Of a stretch of DNA of 64,000 nt, positions 28,332 through 36,816 are shown piece by piece. The position numbers were made by a program, and so were the translations under genes. This DNA comes from Luteolibacter luteus (GTDB taxonomy: Bacteria; Verrucomicrobiota; Verrucomicrobiia; Verrucomicrobiales; Akkermansiaceae), in contig NZ_CP051774.1 of the NCBI RefSeq assembly GCF_012913485.1, forward strand, positions 310,001 through 374,000, read 5' to 3'. Position 1 is the stretch's first letter; each line of letters begins with the position of its first letter. The notes beneath the pieces were generated by a model that saw only the letters and a list, made by a program, of their open reading frames with translations, was not told the origin of the DNA and searched no databases.

Positions 28332-29119
28332 TGCGAGGCTTCAATACCTGCTTCCATGGCTGGAGTGCAACGCAAGGTGCCGTGAGTCTTGCAGAAATTG
28401 TAGTAGGCGTAATGAAGGGCGATAGCCGCGTCGAAGTTCTCCCGCTTCTTGCTGAATGCATTGGTCAGGCGGGACAGGCGGCGGCAGTGCATGCGCACCG
28501 TGTGATTCTGCTTTTCGACATAGGACGTTGAGCAAAGCTTCATGTCGGGCAAGCCTTGCACGGGGATTTTTTTAACCTTGAGAACATCGGGCGGGGAATA
28601 CCGGCGCTGGGCTTCCAAGTTCGTGTGGGTGAAGGTTTTGATAACAGCCCCGTAGTTTACTTCGGAACCGAAAGCCCGCTCAATGGCGTCCGCGTAGGCC
28701 GGGAAGGCATCGGAGGAAATCTGCGGCGTGCTAACCAAGCGGGAGGCGAGGTCGTCAATGAACTGCGTGGCGTGCATCTTGTCGCGCTTGCCGGTGAGGA
28801 ACGACGGCACAAGCTTCGTGGCGGCATCCAAGGCCACCCAAACCCACACGTCGCCCGCGTCCTTCATGTCGTTTGCCTTGGCAGTCTTCTGCTTGGCACC
28901 AATGAAGCCCCAAAGCTCATCGACTTGAACCTGCGCGATGCTGAGGCCGTGCATCTTCTTGTCCATGATCTCCGCGCAGCCCTGACCAACTCGCACACCA
29001 AGGCGCATGATCGTATCACGGTGAACGCCGGTCATCCGCTCAATGCTGCGGATGCTGTTGCCCTCGCAAAGCATGGAGATTGCGGCGATCTTCTTTTCGG
29101 CTGGAAGGTTGTTGCTCAT
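28289..29119 (-). CDS. IS1-like DDE transposase
   Basis: 276 residues in one uninterrupted frame. An N-terminal helix-turn-helix (residues about 13-42, NSIRSIERMTGVHRDTIMRL) precedes the catalytic core. The catalytic residues appear as D67 in QVDELWGFIG, D137 in ISSDAFPAYADAI and E202 in SYVEKQNHTVRMHCRRLSRL, with the usual R-L-x-N-A-F-S-K-K after it. This matches the single-ORF branch of the IS1 group rather than the frameshifted E. coli InsAB. All catalytic positions are present and the ends are intact, so it may be active. It heads a minus-strand run of cargo genes; a divergent repressor-like gene starts 51 bases away. Confidence 0.88.
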   Translation of the reverse strand: MSNNLPAEKKIAAISMLCEGNSIRSIERMTGVHRDTIMRLGVRVGQGCAEIMDKKMHGLSIAQVQVDELWGFIGAKQKTAKANDMKDAGDVWVWVALDAATKLVPSFLTGKRDKMHATQFIDDLASRLVSTPQISSDAFPAYADAIERAFGSEVNYGAVIKTFTHTNLEAQRRYSPPDVLKVKKIPVQGLPDMKLCSTSYVEKQNHTVRMHCRRLSRLTNAFSKKRENFDAAIALHYAYYNFCKTHGTLRCTPAMEAGIEASQWKVSELVERTGEA

Positions 29120-29170
29120 GGCTTGCTTGACTTTCTGAAATAGGTATGACCTAAATCACTCAAGAGCACA

Positions 29171-29356
29171 ATGAAAAAAGTAGGAAAAGAATCAAACCTT
29201 GGAGGAGCTAGGCCCGGTGCGGGACGGCCAGCCGGTCAAACCAAGTCCAAGGTGTCTGTGTCTGTGGACGCCGACATACTAGACAAGGCCCTAACAAAAT
29301 GGGGAGGCAAACTGTCCCCCCTTATGGAAAAGCTCTTGCGCTCCTACGTTGAATAA
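29171..29356 (+). CDS. small ribbon-helix-helix protein with RGRP-like N-terminus
   Basis: 61 residues. The N-terminus GGARPGAGRPAGQTKSK is a Gly/Arg/Pro DNA-binding-type extension often found in small mobile-element proteins. The rest is a ribbon-helix-helix: strand KVSVSVDADI, helix LDKALTKWGG, helix LSPLMEKLLRSYVE. It is transcribed away from the transposase from a 51-base shared gap, the right place for a repressor of transposition. That is inference from position. Confidence 0.62.
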   Translation: MKKVGKESNLGGARPGAGRPAGQTKSKVSVSVDADILDKALTKWGGKLSPLMEKLLRSYVE

Positions 29357-29375
29357 AGTAGGAGTTTCTTGCGCA

Positions 29376-29443
29376 TGGAGCTAGAGGGAATTGAACCCTC
29401 GACCGATTGGATGGAAAGCCGCCGGTCGCACCAAGCTAGCCCC
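29376..29443 (-). tRNA. degenerate tRNA-like sequence inside the mobile element
   Basis: On the minus strand, GGGGCTA and TAGCTCC form a 7-bp acceptor stem (one G-T pair) followed by A73 with no encoded CCA. A perfect T arm reads GAGGGTTCAATTCCCTC. Between them only 68 bases in total remain. The D arm is shortened (GCTTGGTGC), and the middle folds as GACCG/CGGTC with a 17-base loop instead of a normal anticodon arm, so no anticodon can be assigned. The 5' end also resembles a tmRNA start. It may be a pseudo-tRNA, an old attachment-site remnant, or an RNA mimic. Confidence 0.5.
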
Positions 29444-29476
29444 TAGTGCAGTTCTGATTGAAAGATTGGAGCCCTT

Positions 29477-29530
29477 CCCCCGTTGCAGCCTCAGGCGTCG
29501 AAAACCAAAGCTGCAACGGGGGTGTTTTTT
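29477..29530 (+). terminator. strong intrinsic terminator inside the element
   Basis: A 13-bp perfect stem cccccgttgcagc / gctgcaacggggg with a 20-base loop, followed by tgtttttt. It terminates rightward transcription, probably of the ribbon-helix-helix gene. Confidence 0.8.
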
Positions 29531-29606
29531 CGGGGAAGGGTGTCCGGGCTATAAGCCCTTCCCGTCGTTCTTCTCATATTTGTGACCCAATGGTGCATGT
29601 GGGAAA

Positions 29607-30092
29607 TTAGTAATCGTCTTCGTCAGACGTAGGCGGGTTTGAATTGGCCATGTCCGCCAATTCTTCCAAAGAGAGAATCTTAGAGGGCTCCTCCGGTGCC
29701 TTTGCGCGGGTAGCTCGACCGACCACTTGCTCAAGCGAGGCAGGTTTTTTGCCCGAGCCCTTCTCAACAATCCGGAAATAGCCGGATTTCGCTAGGCGTG
29801 AGAGGATGAAGCTGATCTCGGAGCGAGCTACTTTAAACCCGGCTTCCTCGACCGCCTTCTGAACGTCATTGAGATCGAAGCGCTCGGGGACCTTCTCCAT
29901 GACTCCTTTGATCATGTCGGTCTTGTTGTTGCTTGCTGTGGTAGACAGGGTGACAACCCGTTTCGCGGTTGGCTGCTCTCCGAACCGTGATTGCTGGTAT
30001 TCAGCGACAATTCGAAAAGCTTCCTCGATCCGCTCCAGCTTAGCGCGGTCTTCCTTGAGGGCCGCTTCTACTTTGGTGAGGTCGATTTCCAT
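29607..30092 (-). CDS. coiled-coil plus winged-helix-like cargo protein
   Basis: 161 residues. The first 45 are a charged coiled coil (DLTKVEAALKEDRAKLERIE). After a Thr/Ser-rich linker, residues 70-125 look like a winged helix: FDLNDVQKAVEEAGFKVARS, then EISFILSRLAKSGYFRIVEKG. An acidic tail follows. It is probably DNA-binding and faces inward from the right end of the element. No named family recognised; a regulator or transposition target-selection accessory is possible. Confidence 0.55.
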   Translation of the reverse strand: MEIDLTKVEAALKEDRAKLERIEEAFRIVAEYQQSRFGEQPTAKRVVTLSTTASNNKTDMIKGVMEKVPERFDLNDVQKAVEEAGFKVARSEISFILSRLAKSGYFRIVEKGSGKKPASLEQVVGRATRAKAPEEPSKILSLEELADMANSNPPTSDEDDY

Positions 30093-30241
30093 GTGACGCA
30101 GAAGATCTGGCAGCTTTGTCTGAGCGCGTCAATCTCTTCTGTGCAATCAGACGAGAATTCATCCGAACACTCCTCAGGATCGGACGCATCGCGATTTCTT
30201 GATGCGTTGCTTGTGTGACAAACGCAGACAAGCTCAAGGCC

Positions 30242-30255
30242 TGATTGTTCCACGG
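30242..30255 (+). repeat. subterminal 14-base direct repeat, right copy
   Basis: TGATTGTTCCACGG, identical and in the same orientation as 27084-27097. Confidence 0.7.
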
Positions 30256-30264
30256 TCTCCCGGC

Positions 30265-30281
30265 TCAAATTAGGACACTAC
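30265..30281 (-). repeat. right terminal inverted repeat
   Basis: Reverse complement of the left 17-bp repeat with no mismatch. Confidence 0.92.
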
Positions 30282-30291
30282 CCACAGCCGG
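30282..30291 (+). repeat. target-site duplication, right copy
   Basis: ccacagccgg, identical to 27060-27069 and directly outside the right terminal inverted repeat. Confidence 0.92.
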
Positions 30292-30950
30292 TGGTGAGTG
30301 GCCATCTTCTTTCGGTTGAAGTGGATGGGATTGCGCGTGAGAGAGTCGCCGCGGATCCTTCCGGAAACTGGCAAGACCGGCAGGTGCATGTTCCTGAAGG
30401 AACGCACCTCGTGGAGTTCCGCTTGATGAGCGAGATGACATCCGCGTGGTATCTCGGTCGCTCGGTCGTGGATGCCATCGACCCGGATCTGCAAGGATGG
30501 GTGGATGACCTGAGCGTGATACCGGTGTCGGATCACTATCTCGAATGGGCCAAGGCGAAAGGGCTCACCGCGGAGCAGCACGGACCTGCGGTGGACGCCG
30601 ATGGCGACGGGGAAAGCAATCAGGTGGAGTACGCACTTGGCAGCGATCCGCTCGATGCCACCTCAAAGCCGCCGGTGATCACGATCCAACCCTCCTTGTC
30701 AGGAAACCTCGGCGGTCGTTCGGTGATGGTGCCATTCCTGCCTCCGCATGTTTCGGGAAAACTCGAATCCAGTGTAGATCTGGTCAGCTGGCAGGACTAT
30801 CCAGCCACCCTGAGACATTTCCGCATCATTCCCGGAGTTCTTTGGCCCGGTCAGATCACCGATACACAGACCCATCAGGCGATCCCCCTTGGCCCGCTGG
30901 ACACCGCCTACTACCGGATCCAGTTCGAGGACATCGTGCTGGAGGAATAA
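30292..30950 (+). pseudogene. giant secreted tandem-module protein, 3' part (separated by the insertion element)
   Basis: About 219 codons in frame with the 5' part once the element and one duplication copy are removed. It continues the last module (VSGHLLSVEVDGIA, then VHVPEGTHLVEFRLMSE and WVDDLSVIPV), matching the second half of the upstream modules. A TSP3-like calcium motif (DADGDGESNQVEYALGSDP) follows, and a C-terminal block with ESSVDLVSWQDYP and a YYRIQF ending, a pattern also present at the end of the 51132 protein. No ribosome-binding site or signal peptide exists for this fragment alone. A GTG at 30291 would start it only by accident. Confidence 0.78.
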
Positions 30951-30963
30951 TAAACCGGGTGTG

Positions 30964-31683
30964 CTACTCGACGATCACCAGCATCGCCCCGAACTGATTC
31001 CCGGGAGGCGGACCGCTGGGGTTCACGGACATTTGGGAGATATCACCATCCAGAAAGAGCGCATCCTTGCAGCCGAGCTGGAGGAAGAGCCCCGCGAAGT
31101 CCCAGAGGTTCACCCGCTCACCCTTCGCGGTGATCGCGAAGACGACCTGCCCCTGCGCATCCACCCCCACCCCATTGCGGACCAGCTTGTTCTCGGAGCC
31201 CTCCTTGAAGGCCGGATGACGCTTCCCGCCATGCAGCAGCAGCGGCCCCGATTGCAGGGCGAGCTGCGGATGCGTTGCGACAGCGGCATAGGCTGCGCAT
31301 TCCCAGACCCGGGCCTTCCCGGCGCGGTCGATGGAAAAGACGCCGTTCGGCTTCAGGAAAAAGTTCCCCTTCCCCGCCGCCTGATTGAGAGGCCGGAGTT
31401 CCTTCCCGTTTTCGACATGCAGGCCGCTGGGAATGCCGCCCGGCTCGAAGATTCCGGCATTCATAACGAATTTCACGACCTTCCCCTGCGCCGAAAACGC
31501 CGTTTGAACCCGCTCGAAGCTCCGGAACGGAGCCTCGCCAGCGTCCTTCCAGACCAGCCGGACCACCTCCGGAGCTACCTTCACCACCCGGAATTTCACC
31601 CCGGCATGCTCCACCGGCTGCTCTTTCACCGCGGCACCGAGGCTCCCGCAGGCGGCAAAAATCACGCAAATCAGGGCTTTCAC
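30964..31683 (-). CDS. secreted phosphodiester glycosidase family protein (NAGPA-like)
   Basis: 239 residues with a signal peptide (MKALICVIFAACGSLGAA). The fold signature follows the phosphodiester glycosidase family, to which the mannose-6-phosphate uncovering enzyme belongs: FVMNAGIFEPGGIPSGLHVE, NFFLKPNGVFSID, ALQSGPLLL, RNGVGVDAQGQVVFAI, and the late GCKDALFLDGDISQM with its conserved D-G-D-x-S. It would cleave a sugar from a phosphodiester or act on exopolysaccharide. It lies 13 bases from the end of the disrupted giant gene in convergent orientation. Confidence 0.82.
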   Translation of the reverse strand: MKALICVIFAACGSLGAAVKEQPVEHAGVKFRVVKVAPEVVRLVWKDAGEAPFRSFERVQTAFSAQGKVVKFVMNAGIFEPGGIPSGLHVENGKELRPLNQAAGKGNFFLKPNGVFSIDRAGKARVWECAAYAAVATHPQLALQSGPLLLHGGKRHPAFKEGSENKLVRNGVGVDAQGQVVFAITAKGERVNLWDFAGLFLQLGCKDALFLDGDISQMSVNPSGPPPGNQFGAMLVIVE

Positions 31684-31777
31684 GGGCCGATTTCATCACG
31701 GATCGGGATGGAAACAATCCGGGACGGAATCTGCCTCGATTCTTCATCCGGCGCTCGCAAAGTGGAGGCTCCGGACT

Positions 31778-31797
31778 TTGTGAAAAATTTCACAAAC
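31778..31797. promoter_or_regulatory. CRP/FNR-like palindrome upstream of nuoD
   Basis: TTTGTGAAA-AA-TTTCACAAA, a 20-base near-perfect inverted repeat containing TGTGA-N6-TCACA, the half-site spacing used by CRP/FNR-superfamily regulators. It ends 50 bases before the nuoD start. A role in oxygen- or carbon-dependent control of nuoDEF is inference. Confidence 0.55.
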
Positions 31798-31847
31798 CCC
31801 TTGCCCGCGGCCCCGACTTCGGGCCTGATTCCGCCGCCGGGATTTCC

Positions 31848-33098
31848 ATGAGCAGCACCTCCACGACCGAATACCAAGCCCCCGACGTCGCGGCGAAAGC
31901 CGCCGAATATCACGAGGAGACGACGGACCTGATGGGCGAAAAGATGGTCCTGAACATGGGACCCTCTCACCCCGCCACGCACGGGGTCTTGCGCCTGATC
32001 TTGGAGCTTGATGGCGAGATCATCACGAAGGCGGACCCGGATGTGGGCTTCCTGCACCGCGGTGACGAAAAGATCGCCGAGAACATGCACTATAACCAGT
32101 TCGTGCCTTACACGGACCGGCTGGACTACCTCGCGCCGCTGGCCAATAACGTGGCCTACGCCTGCGCCGTGGAAAAGCTGATGGGCTGGGAGCTGCCGCC
32201 GCGTGGCCAGGCCCTGCGCGTGCTCTGCTGCGAGCTCGCCCGCATTTCCTCCCACATGCTGGGGGTCGGCGTCTGCGCGATGGACGTGGGTGCGATGACC
32301 GTTTTCCTCTACACCTTCACGGAGCGCGAGAAGATCTACAATCTCTGCGAGCAACTGACCGGTGCCCGCTTCACCACCTCCTACACCCGTGTCGGTGGCC
32401 AGGTCCGCGACATGCCTCCGGGCTTCGAACAAGCCGTACGCAAGTTCCTGGATGAGTGCTCGGTGACCATCGATGAGGTCTCGAAGCTTCTCGATAACAA
32501 CAAGATCTACCGCGACCGCATGTGCGACATCGGCGTGATCTCGAAGGAGTCCGCGATCGCATGGGGCCTCACTGGTCCGAACCTGCGTGCTTCCGGCGTC
32601 CCGCGCGACCTGCGCAAGGACCGCCCTTACCTCGGCTACGAGAAGTATGATTTCGATGTGATCGTGGCCGATGAAGGTGACTGCTATGCACGCTACCAGG
32701 TGCGCATGGAAGAGCTCCGCCAATCGATCAAGATCTGCCGCCAGGTGCTCGACAGCATGCCATCCGGTCCGGTGAACCTCGCCGAGTCGAAGAGCATGCT
32801 GCCGAACAAGGAAAAGGTGCTGATGTCGATGGAGGAGCTGATCCACCACTTCATCGTCGCCACCCAAGGCATCGATGCCCCTCCGGGCGAAGTCTACTTC
32901 GGCGCGGAGAACCCGAAGGGCGAGCTCGGCTTCTACATTCACTCCACGGGCGGCGGCGTACCGCATCGCCTGAAGATCCGCAGCCCCTCCTTCTGCAATC
33001 TTTCCCCGCTCTCGGTGCTCCTGCCGGGTCACATGGTTTCCGACATCCCGGCCGTCCTCGGCTCGCTGGATTTCGTCATGGGCGAATGTGACCGCTGA
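31848..33098 (+). CDS. nuoD: NADH-quinone oxidoreductase subunit D (NuoD)
   Basis: 416 residues. The 49-kDa-type subunit of complex I lies at the quinone site in the peripheral arm at the inner membrane. Motifs include MVLNMGPSHPATHGVLRL, DVGFLHRGDEKIAENM, YTDRLDYLAPLANNVAYACA, ARISSHMLG, RVGGQVRDMPPGFE, and the C-terminal HSTGGGVPHRLKIRSPSF and LGSLDFVMGECDR. Length and motifs are normal. It is followed by nuoE (60 bases) and nuoF, but A, B, C and G to N are not in the window, so the complex I genes of this organism are split. Confidence 0.96.
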   Translation: MSSTSTTEYQAPDVAAKAAEYHEETTDLMGEKMVLNMGPSHPATHGVLRLILELDGEIITKADPDVGFLHRGDEKIAENMHYNQFVPYTDRLDYLAPLANNVAYACAVEKLMGWELPPRGQALRVLCCELARISSHMLGVGVCAMDVGAMTVFLYTFTEREKIYNLCEQLTGARFTTSYTRVGGQVRDMPPGFEQAVRKFLDECSVTIDEVSKLLDNNKIYRDRMCDIGVISKESAIAWGLTGPNLRASGVPRDLRKDRPYLGYEKYDFDVIVADEGDCYARYQVRMEELRQSIKICRQVLDSMPSGPVNLAESKSMLPNKEKVLMSMEELIHHFIVATQGIDAPPGEVYFGAENPKGELGFYIHSTGGGVPHRLKIRSPSFCNLSPLSVLLPGHMVSDIPAVLGSLDFVMGECDR

Positions 33099-33158
33099 TT
33101 GTATAGAGATCCGCTGAAAAAGTTTTAAAGCCCGCTGGCTGAATCAGGATTCAAGTCA

Positions 33159-33746
33159 ATGTCCCACTCCATTCTCGACGAAAACGTCGCCTCTCACGAA
33201 ACGCCGGGCTCGAAGTTCTTCCCGCCCTTCGTGCCGACCGCGGCTCTTGAGGCCGAGGCTGACAAGCGTCTGGCCCAGTTCCCGGACGACCAGAAGCGCT
33301 CCGCGGTCCTGCCGCTGCTCCATTTCGTCCAGCACCACCATGGCTTCATCTCCGCGGAGGCGATCGAGTGGGTCGCTGCACGCCTCGACATCGCACCGAT
33401 CAAGGTGCTCGAAGTGGTGACCTTCTATCCTGGCTTCCGCCAATCGGCCCCGGGCAAGTTCCACATCCGCGTGTGCCGCACGCTCTCCTGCGCCATGGGC
33501 GGCTCCCACGAGCTGATGGAGAAGCTTTGCGAACTCACTGGCATCGATCGCAGCGCCGCAGATGCCCACCACCACCCCGTGAGCGTTTCGCCCTGCGGCA
33601 AGTGGTCGGTGGAATTCGCGGAGTGCCTCGCCTCCTGCGGCACGGCTCCGGTCTGCCTCGTGAACGATGATTTCCACGAAGGAGTCTCCGCCGAAAAGGC
33701 CCAAGGCCTGCTCGATTCCTACGAAGGCTCCAACTCTTCCCACTGA
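33159..33746 (+). CDS. nuoE: NADH-quinone oxidoreductase subunit E (NuoE)
   Basis: 195 residues, 24-kDa-type [2Fe-2S] subunit of the NADH module. The four cluster ligands are visible as C-R-T-L-S-C (about residues 106 and 111) and E-C-L-A-S-C (about 155 and 159). The helical start includes QKRSAVLPLLHFVQHHHGF and EAIEWVAARLDIAPIKVLEV, then TFYPGFRQSAPGK. It lies between nuoD and nuoF and is separated from nuoF by 8 bases. Confidence 0.95.
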   Translation: MSHSILDENVASHETPGSKFFPPFVPTAALEAEADKRLAQFPDDQKRSAVLPLLHFVQHHHGFISAEAIEWVAARLDIAPIKVLEVVTFYPGFRQSAPGKFHIRVCRTLSCAMGGSHELMEKLCELTGIDRSAADAHHHPVSVSPCGKWSVEFAECLASCGTAPVCLVNDDFHEGVSAEKAQGLLDSYEGSNSSH

Positions 33747-33754
33747 TCACTCCA

Positions 33755-35161
<1,407 letters not shown>

Positions 35162-35302
35162 GGAAAAGGGCTGGCTCCTGCCATCCCCGCCCCCGTCCCC
35201 TGCCCCGCTTTTCGGGTAGGAAGCATCGCGTCTTCGTTCCCGGATCGGGGTACCCGCTTTGAGATTGCGCCGCATCTCAATCCGTGCAACCTAACACGGT
35301 GT

Positions 35303-35746
35303 ATGAGTGAACAAGACCCGTACTCGAGTCCCGTGGCACCTGCTAGCCAGTTGCCAGCTATCTCAAAGGAATCCCTCAAGGAAACCCTCCTCTCCTTCAA
35401 CGGGAGAATTCCCCGGCGCACCTACTGGATCTATGCGCTCGGCAGCGGCTTTCTCATCGGCATCGTCCTCGCCATCCTGAATGCGCTCATCGGGCCAAGC
35501 GTGGATCCCGCGACGGGAGCGATCAGTGGCGGCGGTCTCTTCGGGATCATTGCCTTCCTCCTCTACATTCCGCTGGTCTGGATCGGCTTGGCACTTGGCG
35601 TGAAGCGTTGGCACGACCGCGGAAAATCCGGTTGGTGGGTGCTTATCGCCCTGATCCCCTTCGTGGGAGCCATCTGGAGCTTCGTCGAATGCGGCTGCCT
35701 CCGCGGCACCGTCGGCCCGAACCAATATGGCCCGGATCCGACCTGA
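35303..35746 (+). CDS. DUF805 membrane protein
   Basis: 147 residues. The DUF805 signature is clear: LLSFNGRIPRRTYWIYALG, about three transmembrane helices, GVKRWHDRGKSGWWVLIALI and a closing GPNQYGPDP. Such proteins are of unknown function and common in bacteria. A strong terminator follows, then a second DUF805 gene with the same N-terminal phrase (D-P-Y-x-x-P), so this is a tandem duplication. Confidence 0.85.
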   Translation: MSEQDPYSSPVAPASQLPAISKESLKETLLSFNGRIPRRTYWIYALGSGFLIGIVLAILNALIGPSVDPATGAISGGGLFGIIAFLLYIPLVWIGLALGVKRWHDRGKSGWWVLIALIPFVGAIWSFVECGCLRGTVGPNQYGPDPT

Positions 35747-35776
35747 GCTTCGCCGGGAGATTCAGGAGATTTTTCC

Positions 35777-35811
35777 AAAAAGGGCCTGGCCAATCGCCGG
35801 GTCCTTTTTTT
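35777..35811. terminator. intrinsic terminator between the DUF805 genes
   Basis: A 14-bp stem (aaaaagggcctggc / gccgggtccttttt, two G-T pairs) with a 5-base loop, flanked by A and T runs so it can work in either direction. Confidence 0.85.
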
Positions 35812-35890
35812 GTTTTCATCTGACCATCGCTTGCTGGACCTGCTTCTTGCGCAGCCCGGCAGCCTGCCTCAGTCTCGGAGGACGGGTGAA

Positions 35891-36463
35891 ATGACCGAGA
35901 CCGATCCTTATCAACCGCCCAAGGCCCAACCTCTTCTCCCACGGAAGCCCCCGCGGCGACTGGCGGTGGGAAAGGTATTATTCTCTTTCAAAGGGAGAAT
36001 CCCCCGTTCGACCTACCTGATCTGGTCATTCCCCTCCAACGCGTTGATCGGGTATTTGTTAGAGAAGCTGGTCTCGCTGGAGCGGACGGTGCCGGTAGCT
36101 CCGCGGAACTCCGCCCTGCCCGCCGCACCGGTTCCTGACGAGATCCCGCTGGATCCTGCAATGATCACGGCGCTGTGGCTCCTCCTCGCCTACGTGCCGC
36201 TCCTGTGGATTCGCCTCGCCCTGCTTGCGAAGCGTTGGCACGACAAGGACCGCTCTGCGAACTGGCTGATCCTCGCCTTCATCCCCTTGATCGGAGACGT
36301 GATCAATTTCATCGAGTGCGGCTGCCAGCGCGGCACGCGGGGTCCCAATCAATACGGGCCGGACTCCTTGGGTGAAGATGAGAATGAGAAAAGCCTGCCA
36401 AAGGAGGGCGTTCCTGCAGGCAAGCCGATCACAAGACCACCGCTGAGACGACCCAAGCCCTGA
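35891..36463 (+). CDS. DUF805 membrane protein, second copy
   Basis: 190 residues from ATG 35891. The open frame runs further upstream to 35810, but the start at 35891 gives MTETDPYQPPKAQP, matching the first copy, and has GGAGG about ten bases upstream. It carries LFSFKGRIPRSTYLIWSF, AKRWHDKDRSANWLILAFI and GPNQYGPD, as in its paralog. It has a longer central insert and a charged C-terminal tail rich in Pro and Lys. Function unknown. Confidence 0.82.
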   Translation: MTETDPYQPPKAQPLLPRKPPRRLAVGKVLFSFKGRIPRSTYLIWSFPSNALIGYLLEKLVSLERTVPVAPRNSALPAAPVPDEIPLDPAMITALWLLLAYVPLLWIRLALLAKRWHDKDRSANWLILAFIPLIGDVINFIECGCQRGTRGPNQYGPDSLGEDENEKSLPKEGVPAGKPITRPPLRRPKP

Positions 36464-36816
36464 TCCCGATGAGACGTCTCATGCCCCATCCCGGCTCATT
36501 CTTTCGTGATGCTTGATAACTTGGGGTGAGTAACTCCCACTGCGCGCGGTGTGCATTCGAAAGGCTTCTGCCTATGGCAATTCATCGCTAATCGAACATC
36601 ATAGCCAAAAGGTTCGTTTTCTGCTATAAGAAGGCCGCTGTTCTTCCCACCCCGTGCGGCGAGCCCCTGCAGGGGGGCCTAAGGGGGTTCGCCGCACAAA
36701 TCTCTTTGGATTACAGCATTCCTTCAGCTTCTCGTGGCTCCTCGCTCCGCCGGGGAGCCATGAGAAGCGAATTTCCGCAATAGGCTGAACATGCGAGATG
36801 TTCCTCGCTACTGCGG
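36464..36816. other. gene-free region with a large inverted repeat
   Basis: About 350 bases with no convincing gene. The main structure is the inverted repeat at 36654-36697. The rest shows only short direct and inverted fragments. Confidence 0.5.
36654..36697. repeat. 14-bp inverted repeat (large hairpin)
   Basis: gtgcggcgagcccc pairs with ggggttcgccgcac across a 16-base loop with one G-T pair. No T-run follows, so it may be a structured repeat or processing element rather than a terminator. Confidence 0.6.

Larger units (their letters stand above)
27070..30281. mobile_element. IS1-like insertion element with cargo genes (3,212 bp)
   Basis: Bounded by perfect 17-bp inverted repeats (GTAGTGTCCTAATTTGA) and a 10-bp target duplication, and inserted in the 11th module of the giant repeat-protein gene. 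It encodes an IS1-like DDE transposase (28289-29119, minus). Co-directional downstream cargo is a small protein (27987), a Panacea/DUF4065 protein (27482) and a membrane protein (27109). A divergent ribbon-helix-helix protein (29171), a tRNA-like sequence (29376) and a coiled-coil/winged-helix protein (29607) fill the other side. The base composition is visibly more AT-rich than the surroundings. At more than 3 kb with at least five cargo genes it is far larger than a plain IS1. The perfect ends and duplication suggest recent insertion. Confidence 0.93.

Noticed and set aside
29391-29585. 64-codon ORF on the plus strand inside the element
   Set aside because: Crosses the tRNA-like sequence and the terminator hairpin; no homology.
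30291-30950. independent gene starting at GTG 30291
   Set aside because: Starts inside the target duplication and lacks signal peptide and ribosome-binding site; better explained as the 3' part of the disrupted giant gene.
31680-33032. 450-codon minus-strand open frame
   Set aside because: Shadow of nuoD, which is certain.
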